Positions 1 to 4,963 of a stretch of DNA of 8,069 bases are shown piece by piece (within the stretch, counting starts at the first letter, position 1; every line of letters begins with the position of its first letter). A model generated the notes under the pieces. The model saw nothing but the letters and a program-made list of their open reading frames with translations, had not been told where the DNA came from and searched no databases. The position numbers were made by a program, and so were the translations under genes. The DNA lies in NCBI GenBank assembly GCA_023460875.1, contig JAEWOQ010000309.1, positions 1-8,069 on the forward strand. Direction: 5' to 3'. This DNA is from Pseudomonadota bacterium. GTDB lineage: Bacteria; Myxococcota_A; Polyangia; Polyangiales; Polyangiaceae.

Positions 1-57
1 GGCGGCAACGACGACGGCGGCAACGACGACGGCGGCGACGACGACGACGGCGAGTGA
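1..57 (+). CDS. C-terminal tail of a truncated CDS, Gly/Asp/Asn-rich
   Basis: Frame 1 reads 18 codons of Gly-Gly-Asn-Asp-Asp type repeats, ending in Asp/Gly/Glu and a TGA at 55-57. The gene begins outside the window. The DNA is a 15-bp tandem repeat (two exact copies and one variant), so the protein has a low-complexity acidic tail. Such tails are common on secreted or surface proteins of myxobacteria, but no domain is visible and no function can be given. The call rests on the open frame ending exactly where the repeat ends; a non-coding repeat is the alternative. Confidence 0.45.
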   Translation, partial: GGNDDGGNDDGGDDDDGE

Positions 58-64
58 CGTCCGG

Positions 65-91
65 GGCGGGCCGGGGGCGCCCCTGCCCGCC
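65..91 (+). terminator. GC-rich hairpin after the first CDS, possible terminator
   Basis: The arms GGCGGGC (65-71) and GCCCGCC (85-91) are perfect inverted repeats. The loop holds a further GGGG/CCCC pairing (74-77 with 80-83). The hairpin starts 8 bp after the TGA of the truncated gene. There is no T-tract, so intrinsic termination is uncertain. The rest of 58-219 shows no gene. It contains a second weak inverted repeat, AGCTCGA (185-191) and TCGAGCT (215-221), which reaches the stop codon of the convergent kinase gene. Confidence 0.35.
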
Positions 92-219
92 GTCAACCAC
101 CCCGGCTACACGCCGAGGAGGTCATCCGTCAGCCTGCGAGGCTTCGCCCCTGACCGCCTCCCTCTTCGGAACTCCCAGCCGTTGAGCTCGACGCTCGAGA
201 TCGCTGCCCGCTGCTCGAG

Positions 220-1257
220 CTAGGTCCAGGCGCTGTGAAAACACGGAGCCGTCTCAGGGCACAGCCGGAGGGCGCGCAACGCGCACGCCACCTCCCCCAC
301 ATCGGGAAAGCGCAGGGCTACGTCCTTCTCGAGGCAACGCAGCACGACGCGCTCGAGCGCCGAGGGGACCTCGGGGCGGTGCGCCCTGATCGGCCGGACG
401 TCTCCACAGATCACGCTCGCATACACCTCCGGCGGCGTGAGGCCCGAGAAGGCCAGATGGTCGGTGAGCATCTCGTAGAGCACCACGCCGAGGGACCAGA
501 TGTCCGCGCGGGCGTCGACCTGACGGGAATCGAGGATCTGCTCGGGGGCCATGTACCAGGGCGTCCCCACGTAGCCGCCCGCGTCGTCGGCTGACGCTCC
601 CCGCCGTCCCAGGAGGCGCTTGGCCGCGCCGAAATCGGCGACCTTGACCCGTCGCCGTCCATCGTTGAGCTGCTCGATCAGGAGATTCTCGGGCTTGATG
701 TCCCGGTGCACCACGCCCCGGCCGTGCACCTCCGCGAGGGCAGCGCAGACGTCGAGACCGTAGGCGACGGCGGTGCCGATCGGCAGGCGTCCGCGGCGAG
801 CGAGCTCCACCTCCAGGTCCTGGCCGACGACGTACTCGAGCACGATGTAACACGCGCCCGCGATCATCTCGCCGACGTCGAGCACACGCACGACGTGATC
901 GCTGCGCAAGCCCGCTGCCAAGCGCGCCTCTTCCTCGAGCCGCTCCACCAGGTCGTCGTCGTAGGCGTACTCAGGGCGCAAGACCTTGACCGCGACGAGC
1001 GCGTCGAGCCCGACGTGACGCGCTTTGTACACGACCCCGAGCCCGCCCGAGCCGAGCTCCTCCTCGATCCGATAGCGCCCTCCCAAGAGCACACCAGGTT
1101 CGAGGCGCGCGAAGAGGTTGGAAAAGGCAACGTACTTGGATGCGGCGACTGCCATTGTGTGGGTCTCGGGTGCCTCCGACACCACGCCCTCGGCCGCAAG
1201 AGAACGGCGCCTGACGTGACTCGTGGGTCGACCTGAATCAAGCAATCGGCGTGCCAC
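220..1257 (-). CDS. Soluble serine/threonine protein kinase (Hanks type, PknB-like)
   Basis: The product transfers ATP phosphate to Ser/Thr of unknown protein targets. All core kinase motifs are visible in the 345-residue reading: glycine loop GSGGLG (69-74), VAVK lysine K91, HRDIKPEN (184-191, catalytic D186), DFG (208-210), GTPWYMAPE (231-239), DIWSLG (252-257) and the late conserved Arg316. It is an RD kinase, so activation-loop phosphorylation is likely. The chain stops soon after the kinase domain. There is no membrane segment, PASTA, TPR or other sensor domain, so it is probably cytoplasmic and needs a partner for input. The longest start is a GTG at 1257. An ATG at 1155 (residue 35) also leaves the domain whole; the extra 34 residues are Arg-rich and unconserved in look, and neither start has a good ribosome site. 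It lies 129 bp downstream of the epimerase remnant, and that gap holds no gene. Confidence 0.95.
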   Translation of the reverse strand: MARRLLDSGRPTSHVRRRSLAAEGVVSEAPETHTMAVAASKYVAFSNLFARLEPGVLLGGRYRIEEELGSGGLGVVYKARHVGLDALVAVKVLRPEYAYDDDLVERLEEEARLAAGLRSDHVVRVLDVGEMIAGACYIVLEYVVGQDLEVELARRGRLPIGTAVAYGLDVCAALAEVHGRGVVHRDIKPENLLIEQLNDGRRRVKVADFGAAKRLLGRRGASADDAGGYVGTPWYMAPEQILDSRQVDARADIWSLGVVLYEMLTDHLAFSGLTPPEVYASVICGDVRPIRAHRPEVPSALERVVLRCLEKDVALRFPDVGEVACALRALRLCPETAPCFHSAWT

Positions 1258-1386
1258 CGCCTTCAGCGCCTACGACGCCACCCGGCTCCCCTCCGGACGC
1301 CTCCAAGACGCCCAGCATCGTGGCCTATCGCCCCACTTCGTCGCGTTCTGCCTCAACGTTCGGGCGGCCGAGCAGAATCTGGAGAA

Positions 1387-1995
1387 TCAGCCAGCGAAGC
1401 GCGCGACGAGCCGGTCCATGAGCTCGTTCACCGTAGGATCGACCACGCAGCGCTCCGGATGGCGGAGGTGGTAGGAGACGATCTCCCGGACCCCGCGGTG
1501 AAACGGGATCGTGGCCTCGTCCGAGGTGATGTGGAACGCCTCGCCGATGGCCGCGGGGTGGCCGAGCAAACCGACGAAGCCCCGAGCGAAGTCCTGGTGG
1601 TGCGTCAGCACCCAGAGGGACGTCCCGTCTCCATGGACCACGACGGGGCGCCCTCGGAGGATCCGATCGAGCACCGTGTACCCGCCTCCATAAGGATCGA
1701 AGGGCAGCAACGTGTGATCGTATGTATGGGACGGTCGCACGATGGTGACTGGGAAGCCGTCTTCCCGGAAAGCTTGGAGCAGGCGCTCCTCGCAGGCGAT
1801 CTTGTCCCGTGAGTACTGCCAGAAGGGATTGGCGAGGGGGGTGGATTCCGTGATCGGTACGCGCACCACAGGCTTGGCGTAGGCCGAGGCGGAGCTGATG
1901 AAGACGTACTGGGACGTACGATTCCGGAAGAGCTCGAGGTCCCGCTCGATGTGGCCGGGACGGAAGGCGATCCAGTCCCGGTCACCCCCGGTCAC
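1387..1995 (-). pseudogene. NAD-dependent epimerase/dehydratase (SDR) remnant, N-terminally truncated with an internal deletion
   Basis: From the GTG at 1995 the frame gives 202 residues that clearly match the extended-SDR epimerase family: SSASAY (34-39), catalytic YxxxK as Y61-SRD-K65, the VRPSHTY stretch (87-93), and HGDGTSLW followed by the 'THxxDFARGFVGLLG' region. The normal first 80 or so residues with the GxxGxxG Rossmann motif are absent: recognisable homology begins abruptly at W8 (nt 1974). A second break lies after HITSDE (E160, nt 1516). There the text jumps to ATIPFHRGVREIV, which in full-length relatives comes about 65 residues later. The frame is open across both breaks. It stays open upstream to 2520, but that part is low-complexity and lies over the opposite-strand gene at 2124. 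Without NAD binding it should be inactive as an enzyme. Family deletion sizes are from memory. A short functional derivative is the alternative. Confidence 0.7.
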
Positions 1996-2011
1996 CAGGC
2001 CGTCCCGTTTA

Positions 2012-2029
2012 CCGGGCACTATCGCCCGG
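2012..2029. repeat. Hairpin-forming inverted repeat in the 1996-2123 divergent region
   Basis: The arms CCGGGC (2012-2017) and GCCCGG (2024-2029) flank a 6-base loop. It sits just upstream of the likely start of the epimerase remnant, in the 128-bp region between two divergent frames. It could be an operator or a transcript hairpin; in GC-rich DNA a 6-bp stem can also arise by chance. Confidence 0.35.
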
Positions 2030-2038
2030 GAGTGGCCG

Positions 2039-2060
2039 GGGGGTCGCCCGGGGGTCGCCC
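2039..2060. repeat. Perfect 11-bp tandem repeat in the divergent intergenic region
   Basis: GGGGGTCGCCC occurs twice with no gap (2039-2049 and 2050-2060). The 11-bp period is close to one helical turn, so both copies would face the same side of the DNA. It lies 63 bp before the start of the zinc-knuckle membrane gene and about 45 bp before the start of the epimerase remnant on the other strand. A regulator-binding site is possible but unproven. Confidence 0.5.
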
Positions 2061-2110
2061 CCGCGCGCCGTGGTGAGATGCTTGACGCGGGGCCTCGGAT
2101 CACTGCAACG

Positions 2111-2130
2111 TTGACATTCGTCAATGTCGA
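2111..2130. promoter_or_regulatory. Imperfect inverted repeat across the start codon of the 2124 gene
   Basis: TTGACATT (2111-2118) and AATGTCGA (2123-2130) pair at 7 of 8 positions with a 4-base spacer. The right arm contains the ATG at 2124. The left arm begins with TTGACA, a -35-like hexamer, but a -10 in register would fall inside the coding region, so it is unlikely to be this gene's own promoter. It could be an operator or a small hairpin that occludes translation initiation, since no clear Shine-Dalgarno is present. Confidence 0.25.
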
Positions 2131-2720
2131 CGCCGAGCAGATCCCTAGCGCCGAGCAGGTCGTCCTCCTTGGCGCCCTCCCGGAGGGGGCAGAGCCTCCG
2201 GCCCCGGAGCATCGCCCCCGCACGGCGCTGCGCTCGACACAAGCTCGTCCTTCGGCCCGACGGCACCTGCGTGGTGTGCGATCGTGAGGGCGGCCCCTTC
2301 GCGTCGGACGTGTCGGGGCTCCGAGGCCGAACCGTGAGCCCCGAGCGCCCTGGAGAACCTCGAGGCTCCCTGAGAGGGTGGCTCGCCCTGGGCCTGGCGT
2401 TCGGCCTGGTCGGCGGACTTCTCCTCTGGTTTCTGTTCGCGGGCCCATCCCGGAGCCTCGAGGCCGAGGTCCGGTACGAGCCAGGTCCCCAGGCTCGAGA
2501 GCCCTCGTCTGCCATGACATCCGCGGGGGAACTCCCCGACGTGAGCGCGCCCAAGGTCCGTGGGGCCCGCTCGGGCGAACCCGACCCCACGCCGGGACGA
2601 GCCGATGAACCTGCGGACCGGTCCAACCCTCTCCTCGATGCGCAGCGACGAGCTCAGGAGACCCCCGCGGTCGGAGAGCCTCGACCCCAGCCCCCCCGCG
2701 CGGACTCCGACGCGCGTTAG
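2124..2720 (+). CDS. Zinc-knuckle (CxxH...CxxC) single-pass membrane protein, function unknown
   Basis: The 198-residue protein has three parts. Residues 1-35 are a Ser/Arg/Pro-rich N-terminus. Residues 36-52 form a compact C36-x2-H39-x9-C49-x2-C52 motif around 'LxLRPDGTCVVC', which looks like a small zinc-binding knuckle. Residues about 84-106 are one strongly hydrophobic helix. The remaining 92 residues are Pro/Arg/Glu-rich and probably disordered. With no signal peptide, the knuckle would lie in the cytoplasm and the tail outside (inference). I recall similar 'CPRHG...DGRCVLC' plus membrane-helix proteins as common in Myxococcota, some fused to other domains, but I know no assigned function. 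ATG 2124 is the first possible start, since an in-frame TGA lies at 2112. It is the first of three plus-strand genes; the gap to the next is 146 bp. Confidence 0.75.
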   Translation: MSTPSRSLAPSRSSSLAPSRRGQSLRPRSIAPARRCARHKLVLRPDGTCVVCDREGGPFASDVSGLRGRTVSPERPGEPRGSLRGWLALGLAFGLVGGLLLWFLFAGPSRSLEAEVRYEPGPQAREPSSAMTSAGELPDVSAPKVRGARSGEPDPTPGRADEPADRSNPLLDAQRRAQETPAVGEPRPQPPRADSDAR

Positions 2721-2773
2721 GTGCGCTCGGCCGTACCTGCGCCCAGCGTGGACGCTGGCGGCTCGCCCCTGCG

Positions 2774-2782
2774 TGCTAGCCT
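2774..2782 (+). promoter_or_regulatory. Possible extended -10 element upstream of the parvulin gene
   Basis: TGCTAGCCT at 2774-2782 resembles an extended -10 box (TG plus TAGCCT). It lies about 85 bp before the parvulin ATG, in a 146-bp gap large enough for an internal promoter. No -35 hexamer at 16-18 bp spacing is convincing, so this is a weak call. Confidence 0.25.
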
Positions 2783-2819
2783 CTGCCCGAACGCAGCCGC
2801 GACTGGCTGCGCCCCGTCA

Positions 2820-2853
2820 AAAGGCCCTTTCATGAAAGGCCCTTCCAGAAAGG
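2820..2853. repeat. AAAGGCCCTT repeat with embedded 14-bp palindrome before the parvulin gene
   Basis: AAAGGCCCTT occurs at 2820-2829 and 2835-2844, and a third partial copy AAAGG is at 2849-2853, giving spacings of 15 and 14 bp. The junction of the first two copies makes a perfect palindrome, CCTTTCATGAAAGG (2826-2839). This A/T-containing block stands out from the surrounding GC-rich DNA and ends 13 bp before the ATG at 2867. It could be an operator for a dimeric regulator or an mRNA hairpin near the ribosome site. The third AAAGG may also act as a distant Shine-Dalgarno. Confidence 0.6.
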
Positions 2854-2866
2854 CTGAGTCGATCCC

Positions 2867-3187
2867 ATGCAAGACTGCGTCCGCGCCTCCCACATTTTGC
2901 TGATGTACCGAGGGTCTTCCCGCTCCACGGCGACACGCTCGAAGGAGGAGGCCCTCACCCTGATCGGGGAGATCGAGAAGGAACTCCAGAGCGGCGGCGA
3001 TTTCGCAGAGCTCGCCCGCAAGCACTCGGATTGCCCCTCCCGCGCCCGCGGCGGCGACCTGGGGAGCTTCAACAGAGGGCAGATGGTCAAGCCCTTCGAG
3101 CAGGCGGCCTTCGAGCTGCCCGTGGGCAGCGTGAGCGGGATCGTCGCGACGGACTTCGGCTACCACCTCATTCAGCGCACGGGTTGA
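2867..3187 (+). CDS. Parvulin-type peptidyl-prolyl cis-trans isomerase, Pin1-like, cytoplasmic
   Basis: The product catalyses cis-trans isomerisation of peptide bonds before proline. The 106 residues are a single bare rotamase domain with no signal peptide, membrane anchor or WW domain, so it should be cytoplasmic. Key residues align with human Pin1 from memory: H9 in 'ASHIL' (Pin1 H59), C56 in 'SDCPS' (C113), 'ARGGDLGSFNRGQM' (60-73), K75-P-F77, and H100 in 'DFGYH' (H157). A basic loop (R15, R19, R24, K26) lies where Pin1 holds its phosphate-binding arginines, so a phospho-Ser/Thr-Pro preference is possible but inferred. The TGA at 3185-3187 shares its last base with the ATG of the HAD gene (TGATG), so the two are probably translationally coupled. 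The start at 2867 fits the family N-terminus exactly. Confidence 0.93.
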   Translation: MQDCVRASHILLMYRGSSRSTATRSKEEALTLIGEIEKELQSGGDFAELARKHSDCPSRARGGDLGSFNRGQMVKPFEQAAFELPVGSVSGIVATDFGYHLIQRTG

Positions 3188-3915
3188 TGCCTCGAGACGG
3201 TCGCCCTCTGGGGCTCGATAGCTGGGACGCCGTCGTGTTCGACCTCGGCGGCGTCCTGCTGAACCTCGACTACTCCGCCACGACGGAGGCCTTTCAGCGT
3301 CTGGCGCGGCGACAGCTCCCCGGCTTCTACTCCAAGGCTCGTCAGGCGGATCTCTTCGATCGCTTCGAGCGTGGCGAGATCGACGTCGTCCGCTTTCGGG
3401 CGGCGCTGCGGGCGGCGCTGGAGGCGGAGTGCCTCGACGCCGAGCTCGACGCGGCCTGGAACGCGCTGCTCGGTGAGGTCCCCCGGCGGAACATCGAGCT
3501 CGTGCTGCGCCTCCGGGAGACCCATGGGGTCTACCTGCTCAGCAACACGAACGAGCTCCACCTCGCCGATTTCATCGCGCGCTTCGAGCGGGAACATGGG
3601 GGAGCCCACGGCCCCTGGAGCGAGCTGTTCCACAAGGACTACTACTCCCACCTGATCGGGCTACGCAAACCCGAGCGCGCCGTGTTCGAGCACGTGGTGC
3701 GCGCGGAGGGCCTCGAACCTCAGAGGACCCTCTTCATCGATGACAACTGGCACAACGTGCTGGGAGCTCGAGACGCCGGGCTCCACGGCGCCTGGCTCGA
3801 CGTGCCCGCCCGAGGTGCGCGCCAGCCCGGCGGACCGCCCGCGAGCGAGCTCCACCCCCAGCTCGACGGCGCCCCGGACATCCACGAGTTGTTCCGGCGG
3901 TTCAACGGCAGCTGA
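3187..3915 (+). CDS. HAD-superfamily hydrolase, probable small-molecule phosphatase
   Basis: The 242-residue protein carries the four HAD motifs: nucleophile D19 in 'VVFDLGGVL', motif II 'LLSNTN' (117-122), motif III lysine K161 in 'GLRKPE', and motif IV 'FIDDNWHNV' (D185, D186). A helical cap (about 28-105) sits between motifs I and II, typical of HAD subfamily IA. The position two residues after the nucleophile is Gly21 rather than the usual Asp. This is also the case in E. coli YihX-type 'DLGNV' phosphatases, so hydrolysis is still likely. Residues 205-230 are a Pro/Gly-rich linker, and 230-242 a short helix-like tail. The substrate is unknown. The start ATG 3187 overlaps the parvulin stop by one base; the frame is open further upstream to 3031, but that part is a shadow of the parvulin gene. 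The 3' end overlaps the convergent peptidase gene by 14 bp. Confidence 0.9.
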   Translation: MPRDGRPLGLDSWDAVVFDLGGVLLNLDYSATTEAFQRLARRQLPGFYSKARQADLFDRFERGEIDVVRFRAALRAALEAECLDAELDAAWNALLGEVPRRNIELVLRLRETHGVYLLSNTNELHLADFIARFEREHGGAHGPWSELFHKDYYSHLIGLRKPERAVFEHVVRAEGLEPQRTLFIDDNWHNVLGARDAGLHGAWLDVPARGARQPGGPPASELHPQLDGAPDIHELFRRFNGS

Positions 3916-4819
3916 CCGAGGTCGGAGGAGGCAACGCCCGCGTCACCGCGCCGCCCTGAGCGGCGGCGCGCACCGCCTCCGCGCGGTTGCCGGGATCGGG
4001 ATGCGTCGAGAGGAGCTCGGGGAGCGCAGATCCTCCCATCGCGCGCAGTCGCTCAAAGAAGGTCGCCAGACCGCGCGGATCGACGCCAGCTCGAACGAGC
4101 AGCTCCAGCCCCTCTCGATCCGCCTCGCTCTCCTGGACGCGATCATAGTCGAGCTCCGTCAGGTACCCCACGGACTGAGCGAAGACGTGGACGTCCGAGC
4201 CGCCAGTGGCCAGCCACAGCAGGGCTCGCCCGCCGAATCGACGGAGCACCCGCCGCGTGCCGTGACGGAGCAGGGCGTGCTGGATCTCGTGCGCCAACAC
4301 CCCCGCCACCTCTTCCCCGGTCTCGGCGGCCTCGAGCAAGCCGCGATTGACGGTTACGTAGCCGCCGGGCAGCGCGAACGCGTTCACCGCAGGATCGTCG
4401 GCGACCCGAAACTCGAACTCGAAGGGGAGCTCGCCGGCCGCGTCGAGGAGGGGGCGCGCGAGCTCCTCCACGTAAGCGCGAGCCGCAGGGTTCGGGCACT
4501 CGCCGCCGCCGAGCGTCAGCTGCTGCGCCGCGCTCGCGCCGATCGCCCGATCGACGCGCGTGGACACGACGGGAGTCAGAGCGCCCGCAAGAGCGCCGCC
4601 ACCCCAGGTGGCCCCCGCGCCGAGGGCGATGATGATCAGCACCACCAAGCCCACCTCCAAGACGATCCGACGTGGGCTGCTCTGAAAGCCGATGGTCTCC
4701 TCCTCGGCGGCGACGGGCGACGGCGGAGCGCCGGGCTCCGCGAGCGGTGCAGCGCCGACGTCCGGGTCCTCCGAGGGGGAGCCTGTCGAGGAGGGGGTTC
4801 GTAGGTCGTCTCGGGGCAT
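3902..4819 (-). CDS. M48-family zinc metallopeptidase with N-terminal membrane anchor
   Basis: From ATG 4819 the protein has 305 residues. Residues 1-50 are Pro/Ser/Glu-rich, about 52-80 form a hydrophobic anchor, and about 105-305 are the peptidase. The zinc site is visible as HEIQH (H177, E178, H181) plus the third ligand in 'ESEAD' (E230), which fits the ExxAD signature of M48 proteases. The family 'STHPDPGNR' segment is at 271-279. Relatives such as BepA and Ste24/HtpX degrade or process membrane and envelope proteins. With an acidic N-terminus and a single anchor, the catalytic domain is probably periplasmic (inference). A longer GTG start at 4894 is open but would add 25 residues with no family features and run into the leader hairpins of the AIM24 operon. 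Neither start has a strong ribosome site. It is divergent from the AIM24 genes and overlaps the HAD gene tail-to-tail by 14 bp. Confidence 0.9.
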   Translation of the reverse strand: MPRDDLRTPSSTGSPSEDPDVGAAPLAEPGAPPSPVAAEEETIGFQSSPRRIVLEVGLVVLIIIALGAGATWGGGALAGALTPVVSTRVDRAIGASAAQQLTLGGGECPNPAARAYVEELARPLLDAAGELPFEFEFRVADDPAVNAFALPGGYVTVNRGLLEAAETGEEVAGVLAHEIQHALLRHGTRRVLRRFGGRALLWLATGGSDVHVFAQSVGYLTELDYDRVQESEADREGLELLVRAGVDPRGLATFFERLRAMGGSALPELLSTHPDPGNRAEAVRAAAQGGAVTRALPPPTSVSCR

Positions 4820-4866
4820 CGGGATCAGCGCACCGGAAGAGCGGTTTTCCAGGCCAGAGGCTCCCC

Positions 4867-4872
4867 TACCTT
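4867..4872 (+). promoter_or_regulatory. Possible -10 box for the AIM24 operon
   Basis: TACCTT (4867-4872) lies in the 144-bp region between the divergent peptidase and AIM24 genes, about 90 bp before the AIM24 start. A transcript from it would begin close to 4879, right at the first leader hairpin. The hexamer at -35 spacing (GTTTTC, 4844-4849) is poor, so confidence is low. Confidence 0.2.
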
Positions 4873-4877
4873 GCACC

Positions 4878-4925
4878 GCGGCCCGGCCCGTCACAAGGTC
4901 GGGCCGCTGCCCCGCGACCGGGGCA
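4878..4925 (+). promoter_or_regulatory. Two back-to-back hairpins in the leader of the AIM24 operon
   Basis: Hairpin 1 pairs GCGGCCCG (4878-4885) with CGGGCCGC (4900-4907), a perfect 8-bp stem. A second register is possible because GGCCCG is repeated at 4885-4890 and can pair with 4900-4905. Hairpin 2 follows directly: TGCCCCG (4908-4914), loop CGAC, CGGGGCA (4919-4925), a perfect 7-bp stem. The pair ends 38 bp before the AIM24 ATG. There is no T-tract. The region could be a regulatory leader, an mRNA-stabilising structure, or DNA operators shared with the divergent peptidase gene. Confidence 0.45.
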
Positions 4926-4963
4926 GCCGCGACTTGGGGGGCGCGAGACCGCGAGAGCGCTCA

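Noticed and set aside
1..54. Short tandem repeats at the left edge as a possible CRISPR or satellite
   Set aside because: The period is 15 bp in codon phase with no spacers, and it ends at a stop codon, so a low-complexity protein tail is the simpler reading.
1996..2520. Upstream continuation of the epimerase frame (minus strand, open to 2520)
   Set aside because: The sequence is Arg/Pro/Gly low-complexity with no Rossmann motif and lies over the plus-strand zinc-knuckle gene. It is best explained as open frame in GC-rich DNA.
3031..3186. Longer start for the HAD hydrolase at 3031
   Set aside because: The extra 52 residues are the parvulin gene read in another frame. The ATG at 3187 overlaps the parvulin stop and matches the family N-terminus.
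3740..4804. Long plus-strand frame of 354 codons antisense to the M48 gene
   Set aside because: No domain is recognisable, and the opposite strand encodes a clear M48 peptidase with HEIQH and ExxAD. It is a shadow.
4820..4894. GTG start at 4894 for the M48 peptidase
   Set aside because: It adds 25 residues without family support and runs into the AIM24 leader hairpins. The ATG at 4819 is preferred, though not proven.
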